A DNA stretch of 64,000 nt, taken from positions 95,792,083-95,856,082 of the forward strand of contig NW_023604861.1 in NCBI RefSeq assembly GCF_014898055.3. The letters run 5' to 3'. Both the position numbers and the translations under genes were made by a program. The notes under the pieces were generated by a model. It saw only the letters and a program-made list of their open reading frames with translations. It was not told the origin of the DNA and ran no database searches. Every line of letters begins with the position of its first letter. Position 1 is the stretch's first letter. The stretch is from Talpa occidentalis. Its lineage: Eukaryota > Chordata > Mammalia > Eulipotyphla > Talpidae. Positions 54,756 through 64,000 of the stretch are shown piece by piece.

Positions 54756-55786
54756 GGAGGGAGTATGATGGGTACTTTGCATGCGGAAATAGACTTCAAC
54801 ATCCTCAACCTCCGCCCTGCTGATCTTCAGGGTGAAATCTGCCCCTGACCACCTGCCACTGAACCTGTCTGGGACCCCAGAGGGCCTGTTGGAAACCTTA
54901 TAGATGAGGAGCCTTGGCGAGTGGCCTGTCTTCTGCAGGTACCAATGCAAATAGGTGTTTCCATCACCACTTAGGAGGCCCTGACTTGCCCTGCAGGAGA
55001 TGGAGGCCGACTCCCCAGGGACGAAGGCCTGGGTTCGGGGTGTCTGAGTCAGCACAACCTCCCCACTGGATCCTGAAGAATTGAGAGAGAAGTGCCAAGT
55101 CATTTTCATCAGTTATTTTCATTATTTGAAGTCTGTTATTAAGTTAAAATATCACTTTGTTTTATGTTATTTTTTTGAGATTTATGTTTATTTTATTTTT
55201 TTTAAAGATTTATTTACGCATACAAGAACTGGGGTAGAGGTCAGAGGTGTGGAGCGGGAGCGGAGAGGATTCACCAGAGACAGAGTGGGGAACTGAACAG
55301 GCAGACTGACTGAAATACATTGCTGAGGGGAGCAGAGGGTGAGTCAGGAGAGGTCTGCTGCACCATGTGGGTAGCTCCCTGGCTGGGGATCCAACTTGTC
55401 CTACAGAGGCTGCGGACAGCTTCATAGGTTGTGTCTTAACCCCTGCACCACCTGAGATTTATGTTTATTTACCAAAATATATAATCACAATACATAACCT
55501 TTGGAAATAGACCTCTAAACTTTGCCTTTTGTCTCTACATTTCCCTGTTATGGCTTTCCAGAGTATAGGTGCGTATTCCTCTGAATTCTTCTACATATTC
55601 ACAGAGCTAAGCATAACATTCTCTGAAGGACAAGACATACACATCTAACACGGAGAGAGAATACACATGGAGGGCAGAGGGCCCCAGAGCTCAGCCTCCC
55701 CATCCTCTGCTCCATTGTCACCTTCACTCTGCCTTACCTGGGGTCCAGAGCATCAGCAGCCCCAGCTGCTGAGCAGGGAACCTCAT
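54756..55786 (-). pseudogene. IGKV: IGKV2-like pseudogene: lost Cys88, dead RSS
   Basis: Exon 1 (55786..55738) is open: [16 protein letters not shown]. The leader intron is 665 bp, stretched by a SINE (55194-55452). The V exon (55072..54756) is open throughout: [19 protein letters not shown], Cys23, CDR1 [16 protein letters not shown], Trp, FR2 [17 protein letters not shown]2 KVSNRPS, FR3 [20 protein letters not shown]. But the conserved Tyr-Tyr-Cys reads VYFRMQ: the intradomain disulphide Cys88 is Arg. FR3 Gly-Ser is also Arg-Trp. With the ruined heptamer and mutated octamer this is a pseudogene despite its open frame. Confidence 0.93.
55194..55452 (-). mobile_element. tRNA-derived SINE in V2 leader intron, minus strand
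   Basis: AAGATTTATTTACGCATACA tail complement to a CCCCTGCACCACC end. Flanked by a perfect 18-bp duplication TGAGATTTATGTTTATTT (55176-55193 and 55453-55470). Absent from the paralogous intron at 21481-21852. Confidence 0.95.
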
Positions 55787-55880
55787 TTTGAGAGGGTGAC
55801 CTGATGTGCCCAGTTAGGTTCTAACTGTAAGCTGACTTTTATCTCAGGCTTGCAAGGAAATGTCCTCTCTAGGGACCCAC

Positions 55881-55888
55881 ATGCAAAA
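55881..55888 (-). promoter_or_regulatory. Mutated octamer of V2 pseudogene promoter
   Basis: Reads TTTTGCAT on the gene strand instead of ATTTGCAT, at the expected 95 bp from the ATG. The only V2 promoter in the window whose octamer is altered. Confidence 0.8.
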
Positions 55889-55899
55889 CCCCAGGTGGG

Positions 55900-56395
55900 G
55901 CCTTAGGGTGGAGAGAACCCAGGGGAGCCTGGAGGGTTTCATATAACCAAAGGGAGTAGCTGGTCTTCAGTTTGATAAAAATGAAAAGAAACATTGGTAT
56001 TGCCAGATAGGAGAAAGATCCGATTCTGAAATTTTTGAATTGCTTTATGGAAGACAGTGTGTGTGTCCCTATGTCTCTTACAAATAATATATGACTTCTA
56101 TGAGTCTCTCTTCCTCTCTCTCTCTGTCTATGGACATTACATGAGAACCTAGGTCTCCCCTGCCTGCATGTGGGCGGTGATGGCTGTGAGTCTACAAACC
56201 CTTGGACTGTGCATCAGCAGGTGTGAGTCCTTTTCATCAGTTATGGCATTTACACCACTGTGGTGGGGGTGTTAAGAACAGAAAAGATGGGAGACTATTT
56301 GTGGGAGTGATAATACCTAGCAACTACATATCACTACATTTCACTAAGTTTTGCTGTAAATATAAACCTACTCTTTAAAAAAAATGTTTATTTGG
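55900..56395. other. Intergenic DNA
   Basis: 56190-56390 is a remnant of V1 3' flank comparable with 47060-47290. No gene. Confidence 0.45.
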
Positions 56396-56397
56396 CC

Positions 56398-57141
56398 TAC
56401 AGGAACAACCAATTATTATCACAGACACGCAAATCAAGACCACAATGTAGTACCAACTCACAACTATGAGAATGATCCATATCAAAAAACTAGAATCAAC
56501 AAGAGCTGGTGAGGATGTGGAGAAAAGGGAACCTCCCTACACTGCTGGTGGGAATGCAAACTGGCCAAGCCCTTATGGAAAGCTGCATGGAGGTGTCTCA
56601 AAATATTAAACACACATCTGCCATTCAACCCAGCAATTCTACTCTTTGGCATTAATTAAAAAAAATTAATTTTAAAGAAAATCGCACTCCCATGTTTATT
56701 GCAGCACTATTTATTACAGCCAATCTACAGACACAATCTAAATGCCCCTGAACAGATGAGTGAAGCAAGAAGATCTGGTCTATATACACAGTGGAGTACT
56801 ACTCAGTGATCAAAAAAGATAAACTCATGCCATTTGCAGAAACATGGATGGAGCTTGAAAGGATAACACTAAGCAAATAAGTCAGAAGGAGAAACATAAG
56901 TACCAGTTGGAGTCGCTAATGTGTGAACATAATGAGTTACATTAATAGTCATATAAAGACAAGCTGAAAAACTAACCCCTTGATAACTCACAACAGAACC
57001 AAGAAAGGGGATGAGGGGAGGTAAGAGCAGAAAGGGAGGGAGGAGGCACAATGGTGGAGCACGGGTGAGTTGGTTGTAGTTACACTATGTTGGTCATAAC
57101 TGATAGTGATACCCCAAAGTTACCTCAGCTAAAACCCTATA
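56398..57141 (+). mobile_element. L1 3'-end fragment, plus strand
   Basis: L1 ORF2 end and 3' UTR: 'gctggtgaggatgtggagaa', 'gctggtgggaatgcaaactg', 'gcagcactatttattacagc', 'aaacatggatggagcttgaa'. Stops and indels throughout. It meets an oppositely oriented L1 piece at 57220. Confidence 0.8.
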
Positions 57142-57247
57142 CACACACGTGCACACACACACACACGCAGAGTGAGAGAGAAATGTTGTTTTTTTCTTTT
57201 TTACATCATTTTTCATTTTTATAGGGTTTTAGCTGAGGTAACTTTGG
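57114..57247. repeat. Perfect 28-bp inverted repeat around a CA tract
   Basis: Left arm 57114-57141 and right arm 57220-57247 are exact reverse complements over 28 bases (arms contain TTACCTCAGCTAAAACCC). The 78-bp loop holds a (CA)n tract at about 57151-57166. The arms are the 3' UTR ends of the two L1 pieces. Confidence 0.92.
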
Positions 57248-57950
57248 CATGTTTATCTTTTTTTTTTTAAAAGATTTATTTATTTATTTACACAAGAACC
57301 AGGGTACAGGCCAGATTCATGGGAGGGTGAGAGGATTCACCAGAGGCTGAGTGGGGAACAGAACAGGCAGACTGACGAAATACACTGCTGAGGGGAGCAG
57401 CGGGTGCGACAGGAGAGATCTGCCAGGCGCAGCAGGAGCGGTCTGAGGCGCCATGTGGGACCCTCGCTGGCCAGCGGGGATCGAACCAGCACAGCAGAGG
57501 CTGTGGACAGCTTCACAGCACTGCGCTCAACAGCCTGCGCCACCAGGGGAGGCCCATGTTTATCTTTTTTGATTGTTGAGTAATATCCCATTGGGTATAT
57601 GTACCACATCTTCTTGATCCAGGGCATTGGGGTTGTTTCCATAGCTTAGCTAATGTAAATAGTGCTGCAGTAAACATAGGGGTGCAGCTGTCCTTATGAT
57701 TTAATGTTTTTGTGTCCTTTGTGTAAATACCTAGGAGTGGAATTGCTGGATCCTATGGAAGCTCCATCTTTAGCAGATTGAGGAATCTCCACAAAGCTCT
57801 TCATAGTGGTTGGACCAGTTTGCACTCCCACCAGCAGTGCAGGAGAGTTCCTTTTTCTCCACATCCTCACCAACATTTGTCTTTGCTAGTTTTTTTAATA
57901 TGTGCCATTCTCACTGGTGTAAGATGGTATCTCATTGAGAATTGTTTATT
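57220..57950 (-). mobile_element. L1 3'-end fragment, minus strand, split by a SINE
   Basis: Minus-strand L1 ORF2 end: 'gattgttgagtaatatccca', 'taaatacctaggagtggaat', 'gttggaccagtttgcactcc', 'tctcactggtgtaagatggt'. Interrupted by the SINE at 57265-57554. Younger looking than the plus-strand piece at 56398. Confidence 0.85.
57265..57554 (-). mobile_element. tRNA-derived SINE inserted in L1, minus strand
   Basis: Duplication CATGTTTATCTTTTTT at about 57248-57263 and 57555-57570. Slightly longer than the other copies because an internal segment ('caggagcggtctg' beside 'caggagagatctg', 57409-57453) is partly duplicated. Confidence 0.92.
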
Positions 57951-57963
57951 AAAGTAAGTTCTT

Positions 57964-58230
57964 TTTTTTAAGATTGATTTATTTATTTTATACAAGAACT
58001 GGGGTACAGGTCAGAAGTGTGGGAGGGTGAGAATTCACCAGAGCCAGAGCGGGATGCAGAACTGGCAGATGGAACAAAGACACTGCTGAGGGGAGCAGTG
58101 AGTGAAGCAGGAGAGATCTGCTGCACCATGTGGGGTTCTCCCTGGCTGGCAGGGAATTGAACTGGCACTGCAGAGGCTGCGGACAGCTTCGCAGCATGAC
58201 GCTCAAACACTGCCCCACCGGGGAGGCCCT
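57964..58230 (-). mobile_element. tRNA-derived SINE, minus strand
   Basis: TTTAAGATTGATTTATTTTA tail complement to CACCGGGGAGGCCCT. Perfect 13-bp duplication AAAGTAAGTTCTT at 57951-57963 and 58231-58243. Confidence 0.95.
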
Positions 58231-58243
58231 AAAGTAAGTTCTT

Positions 58244-58521
58244 ATCCAAATGATCTCAAGTGGCTCCTCTCCCACTGATGAACCTGACCGACATCATAAC
58301 CAGACAGCTCAGGTGTAATAACTTCTGTCACAATTGAGTCAGCAGAGGCGTTATCATGTCTGTGTTGTTGGGAAGGGGGAGGAGGAAAAAGAAGCAGGTG
58401 TGAGGCAGTGTCCCTGCCCCTTCTACCAGAACCTTCCACTCAAGTGTGACGACATGTGAGATATACTCTCAGCAGAGGGAGCAGCTGGGTTTCCCAACCT
58501 CACACTTTCACTCCCTCAGGT
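58244..58521. other. Immediate 3' flank of V1 gene at 58550
   Basis: Cassette flank comparable to 2200-2478. No gene. Confidence 0.6.
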
Positions 58522-58549
58522 GGTTTTTGTTCGGGCTTGTATCACTGTG
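58522..58549 (-). promoter_or_regulatory. 12-spacer RSS of V1 gene at 58550
   Basis: CACAGTG (58543-58549), 12-bp spacer, ACAAAAACC (58522-58530); consensus. Confidence 0.95.
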
Positions 58550-59017
58550 GAAGGAGGAGCACTGTAATGATGCTGACAGTAGTAAGTGGCAGCATCTTCA
58601 GGCTCCAGGCTGCTGATGGTGAGAGTGAAATCTGTCCCAGATCCACTGCCACTGAAGCGGGATGGGACCCCGGGTTGCAAATTGGATGCACCATAGATCA
58701 GGAGTTGAGGAACTTTCCCTAGTTTCTGCTGGTACCATTGTAAATAGTTGCTAACACTCTGACTGGCCCGGCAGGAGATGGTGACTCTGTCTCCTGGAGA
58801 TGCAGACACGGAGGATGGAGACTGGGTCATCTGGACATCACACCTGGCCCCTGAGATGGAAAGAGAAAACACACACCCACATTGTCATCCTGTCATCAGA
58901 GGACTTCCCTGAGGGCCAGGGGTCCTGCCCACCTGGAGCTGATCAACTCCTGGTGTTTCCTTCCTCACCTGGGAGCCAGAGCAGCAGGAGGCTGAGGAGC
59001 TGAGCAGGGGCCCTCAT
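58550..59017 (-). CDS. IGKV: IGKV1-like V-kappa segment, apparently functional
   Basis: Exon 1 (59017..58969) encodes [16 protein letters not shown]; 118-bp intron. Exon 2 (58850..58550) is 301 bp, one codon longer than the other V1 exons. It gives [16 protein letters not shown], Cys23, CDR1 [11 protein letters not shown], Trp35, FR2 [18 protein letters not shown]2 GASNLQP, Cys88 and germline CDR3 QHHYSAPP plus part of a Ser codon at the joint. The extra codon lengthens the germline CDR3 by one residue. Signals are intact. Confidence 0.95.
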
Positions 59018-59063
59018 GTCCATGCTGGGTCCTGCCTGGACTGACCCTCAGGGGCTGGGGCAG

Positions 59064-59111
59064 ACTATGAATAGTGTGGAGGGAGGGGCTGTGCTCTGGA
59101 AACATGCAAAT
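59064..59111 (-). promoter_or_regulatory. V1 promoter: octamer and CTATTCATAGTC box
   Basis: Octamer ATTTGCAT (59104-59111), 87 bp upstream of the ATG, with the usual box at about 59064-59076. Confidence 0.8.
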
Positions 59112-59119
59112 GAGCAGGG

Positions 59120-61470
59120 GTGGGGCAGTGGGCACAGCTGCAGGGGCTGATCTCAGTGACAGCACAGTGGCAGGGACTCCCTGGTGACCAGGTCCCCCCA
59201 GGGCAGGGCAAATTTGCCTGCTGAGAAGGTATTTCTCACTGCAGATCTCAGGACATAGTCATTTATTGTCTTGTTAGTGTAGAGATCTTTTGGACACCCC
59301 TTATTTGTAACACGCTTTACTTGATTCTCCATCTACTACAGTATATGACACTCAAAGAAATGTGTTCATGTGGGTATGTTACTAAGGTTAGTGAGGTTTC
59401 CTCTTCACTCTGGTTCACGGTTAAAGATGATTTGAAAAACTATCATCACTGCCAACCTGATGCAGTGAAGCAGGAGGACAATGCAGAGTGTGGCTGTCAG
59501 GGGTTGCATGATCCCAGACACTGAGCATCCTCCCTGCTGACCTCATCTCAGCTGAGCCTTGTGTCCCCTCACATCTGAGGCCCTGTTCCAACATGTCCAC
59601 CGTGGCCTCAAGGACAGGGTGTTCTCCCCCCACATCTGACAGTCTCCTCCCTCCCCAGTGCTGTGTCATTATATAGACCTGAGTCCACTTCCCAGTCTCC
59701 TTGGACTGTAGCTCACGTCCTTCATCCTCTTCCCACGATGCTCCCTTCCAAACTAAGGTCCTCCCAGACCAACTCCTCAGTGATGCCCTTCAATTCAAGG
59801 GGTCCCTGCATCTGCATATTCATCAGACACCAAATGTCTTCCAGGTCCTAGCAGACAGCAGTCCCCAGTGCAGGGGCCAGGGTATTGGGGCAGGAAACCA
59901 CACACTGGAAGGTGAAGGGGACACCCCTCAGGGTTTGGAGCTCATACAGTGTAGGATGATCATCTACACGGACTTGAAGGGCTGGACCCAGACTCTCCCC
60001 ATAAAGGAAGTGACCCTGGTGGCTGGTGCAGAGCATTGAGCTACAGTACATGACAAGGAAGCATTCTCATGTCTATGAAACCATCCAAACTACCCCCAAA
60101 AGAATCCATTTCTTTTGCCATTGAAGAGCCTGACCTGGATGTGGAACCTGGATGAGGATAAGCCAACAATCCTGACTCGGCTCAGGACCACAGAGCTCGA
60201 TCTCTCCAAAGTCACGGGAGGACAAGATGCGCCACCTGTAGCTGCTGTGAGTTGCAGACAGAACAGCAGGGAGGGATGTGGGTGGAGACAGAGGCAGCCC
60301 TGCACTGTGTGACAACCCAAGGAGCCCCAGTCCCTGGGGTGCCTGCAAAGACAAAAACCGTGTCCTCAGCACAGAGGGACGCCAGTCTGTGTCCTGTGTC
60401 CTGTGTCATCTGTGTGGCCAGCTGTTGTGACACAAAATATTCGTCCACTCCTTGAGTGTCTTTGTTTCCAAGTGTGTGGAAACATCCATTCAAAGCCGCA
60501 CTCCTAGGCAGAGATGAGCTCTTCTATGTGAAAATAGCAAGTGTGAACAGAAAGAGTAAATAAGATCTGTGTACTTAAACAGTGAAAATCCCAAGTGGTT
60601 GGTTTAAGAAAACACTCGCTCCATCTCCCTGTGTGTCACTAGCACCCATCTTCCTCCCATGTGTTCCTGTGGCACCATCGTGCCAGCCTGTGTTGAGGGA
60701 GGCCCCAGCATGGAACCAGCAGTCCTGGTGCTGTGTGTCCTGCTGGTCCCGGTGTTCAGTCTCCCATTGCGGCAGGACTGTGAGTCCCGCCATGTGGACA
60801 GGCTTAAGCAGTGGCCTCCTTACAGGCCCTGCAGGTCAGGGTGATAGGAGAAAGGTGGGGAAGAACAGGGAGGGGCAGGTCCGTGACCCCCAGGGCATTG
60901 CAAGACCTTGGATTCTCACTCTCAGTGAAGTGAAATGTGGGAGGAGTTGAGCAGAGAAGCATGAGGCACATTTACAAAGATCCTCTGGGGCTGACTGGAG
61001 ACTAGACTGGGTCTGGCCAGGGGAGAGGCTGGTGGCCTTGAGGAGGGTGGGGCTGTGGTCCAGATGAGGGATGAGGGATGAGAGAAGTTTGTGCTGGACA
61101 GCTGGGAAGGTGGAGAGAGGCTCAGATATATTTGTGGTGTGGGGTTATTTATTGGAACCTGGCCCACTGTATTATAAGGAGCACATGTAGTTACTCCGGA
61201 GTTTTTGGTTTTGTTGAGAATTTGCCCTTACTAGGAGGGAGACGTCTCATTTCAATTGAGTAACCAGAAGCCCTTGGAATAAACCACACCAAGTGTGAGC
61301 GCCTTGTAAACTGAGGACTTTGGTGATGGTGAAATATCAGTGTGGGTTCATCCTTCTCCCCTGGGGGAGGTGTTGAAGGGTGATAATGAGGCTGAGGTGT
61401 ATGGAGGGGGTTCTGCGTATTTATGAGGAACCTCTGCGCTTGAACATTTAGCTAACTTTTCACTTTAAAT
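59120..61470. other. Intergenic block shared with 3210-4440 and 5240-5800
   Basis: No gene. 59240-60530 matches 3210-4440 and, to 60180, 37900-38880. 60535-61090 matches 5240-5780. 61300-61470 matches 44215-44400. Minus-strand frames at 60212-60493 and 59848-60051 look peptide-like but are broken differently in each paralogue. Confidence 0.5.
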
Positions 61471-61483
61471 AATAATGCCTATT

Positions 61484-62444
61484 ACTGCACAGCAAAAGAG
61501 ACAATAACAAAAACAAAGAGAAACCCCACCAACTGGGAGAACATTTTTGCACCCAACACTAATGATAAAGGACTGATCACAAAAATCTGCAAAGAGCTGA
61601 TGAGACTCAGCAACAACCAAGAAAATAATCCAGTCAAAAAATGGGCAGAAGAGCTAAAAAGAAACTTCTCTGAAGAGGAAATGCAAATGGCCAACAGACA
61701 TATGAAAAAATGTTCAACATCACTTGTAATCAGGGAAATGCAAATCAAAACTACCATGAGATACCATCTCACACCAGTGAGAATGGCACATATTAAAAAA
61801 ACTAGCAACAACAAATGTTGGCGAGGGTGTGGAGAAAAAGGAACTCTCCTGCACTGTTGGTGGGAGTGCAAACTGGTCCAACCACTATGGAGAGCTGTGT
61901 GGAGATTTCTGGACCTACTAAACATAGAGCTTCCATATGATCCAGCAATTCCACTCCTAGGTATTTACCCAAAGGACACAGAAACATCAATTCCAAAGAG
62001 CACCTGCACCCTATGTTTATAGCAGCACTGTTTACAATAGCTAAGCTTTGGAAACAGCCCAAATGCCCAAAAATAGATGACTGGATCAAGAAGATGTGGT
62101 ACATATACACCATGGAATATTACTCAGCATTCAAAAAAGATAAACACATGCAATTTGCAGCAACATGGATGGCGTTGGAAGGGATCATGCTCAGCGAAAT
62201 AAGCCAGAAAGAAAAAGAAAAATACCGGATGGTCTCACTAATAGGAGGAATCTAGAAAACTTAAATAAGGGACCAGGAAAACGAATATAAGACAGTGAAA
62301 ATCAAAATCAACAAAAAACTATGAACCAGAGACACTTTTTGGGGTGTGGGAGGCGGGAGGGGAGGGATTGGGGTCAGAATGGGGCATTTGCAATTGTATG
62401 GGGGAATATAAAAATAAAATTTATTATTTAAAAAAATAAAATAA
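61484..62444 (+). mobile_element. 5'-truncated LINE-1 (ORF2 C-terminus and 3' UTR)
   Basis: Plus-strand L1 with an ORF2 C-terminal frame nearly intact (about 61600-62022): [40 protein letters not shown], the Cys-rich [19 protein letters not shown], then [19 protein letters not shown]. Polyadenylation-type tail at 62405-62445. Perfect 13-bp duplication AATAATGCCTATT at 61471-61483 and 62445-62457. Same subfamily as the L1 at 14818. Lacks RT and endonuclease, so inactive. Confidence 0.93.
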
Positions 62445-62457
62445 AATAATGCCTATT

Positions 62458-62767
62458 CAAGACAACTCTGGCTTGCCCTACCTAGTGTGGCTTTCCCCTG
62501 CTGTATGAACCCTGACTAAAGTCATAACCCAGGATGCTCAGGTGTAATCACCTCTGTCACTATTAAGTCACCAAAGTCACTGTCCTGTCTGTGTTACTGG
62601 GCTGAGGAAGGGAAAGAGAGTTAGAGGGCCAAGGAGCCTCCCTGACCCTTCTAGCAGAACCTTCCAGTCCTTCAAAGCTTGGCTGCCTCTGAGGGCGATT
62701 TTCAGCAAATGAGGGAACTGGGAGGAGCAGCTGCCACCACCCAGACTCTCTGGTCTGTTCCCTGGGT
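62458..62767. other. Immediate 3' flank of V1 gene at 62796
   Basis: Cassette flank comparable to 44400-44716. No gene. Confidence 0.6.
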
Positions 62768-62795
62768 AGTTTTTGTTCAGGCCTGTGTCACCGTG
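62768..62795 (-). promoter_or_regulatory. 12-spacer RSS, variant heptamer and nonamer
   Basis: Heptamer CACGGTG (62789-62795), 12-bp spacer, nonamer ACAAAAACT (62768-62776); identical to the variant at 44717-44744. Confidence 0.92.
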
Positions 62796-63258
62796 GGAGG
62801 GTAGCTGTTACCCTGCTGACAGAAGTAAGTGGCAGCATCTTCAGGCTCCAGGCTGCTGATGGTGAGAGTGAAATCTGTCCCAGATCCACTGCCACTGAAG
62901 CGGGATGGGACCCCGGGCCGCAAAGTGGTTGCGTGATTGATCAGGAGTTTAGGAGCCTTCCCTGGTTTCTGCTGATACCAGTGTAAATAATTGCTAATAC
63001 TCTCACTGGCCCGGCAGGAGATGGTGACAGTGTCTCCCAGAGATGCAGGCACTGATGGTGGAGACTGGGTCATCTGGATGTCACACCTGGCCCCTGAGAT
63101 GGAAACAGAAAATATACCCACACTGTCATCCTGTCATCAGAGGACTTCCCTGAGGGCCAGGGGTCCTGCCCACCTGGGGCTGAACAACTCCTGGTGTTTC
63201 CTTCCTCACCTGGGAGCCAGAGCAGCAGGAGGCTGAGGAGCTGAGCAGGGGCCCTCAT
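62796..63258 (-). CDS. IGKV: IGKV1-like V-kappa segment, apparently functional
   Basis: Exon 1 (63258..63210) encodes [16 protein letters not shown]; 116-bp intron. Exon 2 (63093..62796, 298 bp) gives [16 protein letters not shown], Cys23, CDR1 [11 protein letters not shown], Trp35, FR2 [18 protein letters not shown]2 HATTLRP, FR3 with the normal Arg61, Cys88 and germline CDR3 QQGNSYPP. Its CDR3, RSS spacer and RSS variants match the gene at 44745, while CDR1 and CDR2 do not. That points to a shared 3' end or conversion tract. Signals are intact. Confidence 0.95.
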
Positions 63259-63304
63259 GTCCATGCTGGGTCCTGCCTGGACTGACCCTCAGGGGCTGGG
63301 GCAG

Positions 63305-63352
63305 ACTATGAATAGTGTGGAGGGAGGGGCTGTGCTCTGGGAACATGCAAAT
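63305..63352 (-). promoter_or_regulatory. V1 promoter: octamer and CTATTCATAGTC box
   Basis: Octamer ATTTGCAT (63345-63352), 87 bp upstream of the ATG, with the usual box at about 63305-63317. Confidence 0.8.
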
Positions 63353-63389
63353 GAGCAGGGCAGGACAGTGGGCATAGCTGCAGGGGCTG

Positions 63390-63911
63390 GCTCCTATGGT
63401 TCTCAGCTAGATGGTAGCCTTCAAGGTTAATAGATAAAAAACTAAACCTTACACTAAAACTTATTATTTCAGCTAGACAATTACCTAAGACAGGGGATAG
63501 CCGTCAGTACATCCCTATCAGCTAAAGTCTAAGCATCAAAAGACTCTTCTATTCACATGGCCTTCAGCCGGAGACCAGCTGCTTCTCAGCTATCAAAACT
63601 GTTTCTACCTAGAAACTTCTTAACACAGTTAACTTCATTTAAAAACTTTCCTAAGAAACTTCTAAATAAAAAGGAACTTCTAAAAAAGCAAAAGAAGGAC
63701 TTGCTATAATAGTTGTGCTGGATTGCTTGTCAGGCATGTACAATAATTGTCTCCCATTGTCAAGTGGGCCAAATTGTTTAATAACCAATTTTGTAAACAG
63801 ATAATTTTCCATGCCGTTTATTTACAGTATACTGATGCATATAATTTATTGCCTAATGTACTTTTTGGGAAATTTTTCTTTTTTTATGACCAAGAACAAA
63901 AAACGAAGGGA
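63390..63911 (+). mobile_element. Probable 3' internal end of an endogenous retrovirus
   Basis: The V1 cassette 5' flank stops abruptly at about 63389. The following A/T-rich sequence ends in a purine-rich run (AAAAAACGAAGGGA, about 63897-63911) immediately before a TG start. That is the arrangement of a polypurine tract and 3' LTR. No intact viral frame is present: short frames are broken by stops. The retroviral call is inference from the boundary structure. Confidence 0.4.
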
Positions 63912-64000
63912 TGTTAAATCTTCAGCCCCACGGTGTGAGGCCTTTTAGCTTCGGCCCCACCGTGTGAGGCCCTTTGACTTAGCTGCTTGCCAGTGTCTTA
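63912..64000 (+). mobile_element. Probable LTR start, cut by the window edge
   Basis: Starts TGTTAAATCTTCAGCCCC after the purine run. Contains two tandem 29-bp units (63920-63948 and 63949-63977) built on CAGCCCCACGGTGTGAGGCC with about five differences. The remainder lies outside the window. Confidence 0.4.

Noticed and set aside
1..64000. J-kappa or C-kappa segments, iEk-type enhancer, CRISPR arrays, rRNA
   Set aside because: No 23-spacer RSS with a J coding end, no C-kappa exon, and no array of short direct repeats with unique spacers was found.

Overview
This is a mammalian germline stretch of the immunoglobulin kappa light-chain locus: a run of V-kappa (IGKV) gene segments, all on the minus strand, set in retrotransposon-rich DNA. 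Dispersed tRNA-derived SINEs have a head like GGCCTCCCCGGTGGCGCAGC, an internal B box (GGTTCGATCC) and an AAATAAATCTT-A(n) tail. They look like the VES-type SINEs of bats, so I infer a chiropteran, perhaps a rhinolophoid. The host assignment is inference; the locus identity is read directly from the sequence.

I count 15 V units or relics plus one isolated leader relic. Eight appear functional, with a leader exon, GT/AG intron, open V exon with Cys23/Trp35/Cys88, a 12-spacer RSS and an upstream octamer. Seven of these are IGKV1-like (V exons ending at 2507, 24876, 37199, 44745, 47625, 58550 and 62796) and one is IGKV2-like (21168). Seven are defective: an IGKV1-like gene with an internal deletion (6777); IGKV2-like genes with stops, frameshifts, a lost Cys88 or a ruined RSS (12284, 32212, 39549, 54756); and IGKV2-like fragments (31062 and 54124). 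A leader exon resembling the IGKV6 family stands alone at 26970-27015.

In transcriptional order (right to left) the genes are V1, V1, V2 pseudogene, V2 fragment, V1, V1, V2 pseudogene, V1, V2 pseudogene, V2 fragment, V1, V2, V2 pseudogene, V1 pseudogene, V1. V1 and V2 cassettes are interleaved because larger blocks were duplicated. Positions 1-3100 match 22380-25500 closely; 7550-9760 matches 48500-50740; 3400-4440 plus 5240-5800 matches 59400-61090; 10690-11130 matches 18480-18890; 13860-14350 matches 41210-41780; 20650-22000 matches 54230-55900. An ancient L1 fragment sits 3' of many V1 genes and predates the cassette expansion.

The intergenic DNA holds at least eleven SINEs (most with visible target-site duplications), several L1 pieces including a 2.4-kb 5'-truncated copy (14818-17197), two related LTR-like repeats (27033 and 50736), another LTR-like repeat carrying a 17-bp minisatellite (52760-53690), and at the right edge what looks like the 3' end of an endogenous retrovirus entering its LTR (63912 onward).

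Functionally the window is a reservoir of recombination substrates. Each octamer-driven germline promoter opens a V segment, and its 12-RSS is joined by RAG1/RAG2 to a 23-RSS at a J-kappa segment outside the window. No J or C segment is present. I found no bacterial-type operon, CRISPR array, rRNA or free-standing tRNA gene, and no clearly new biological system.
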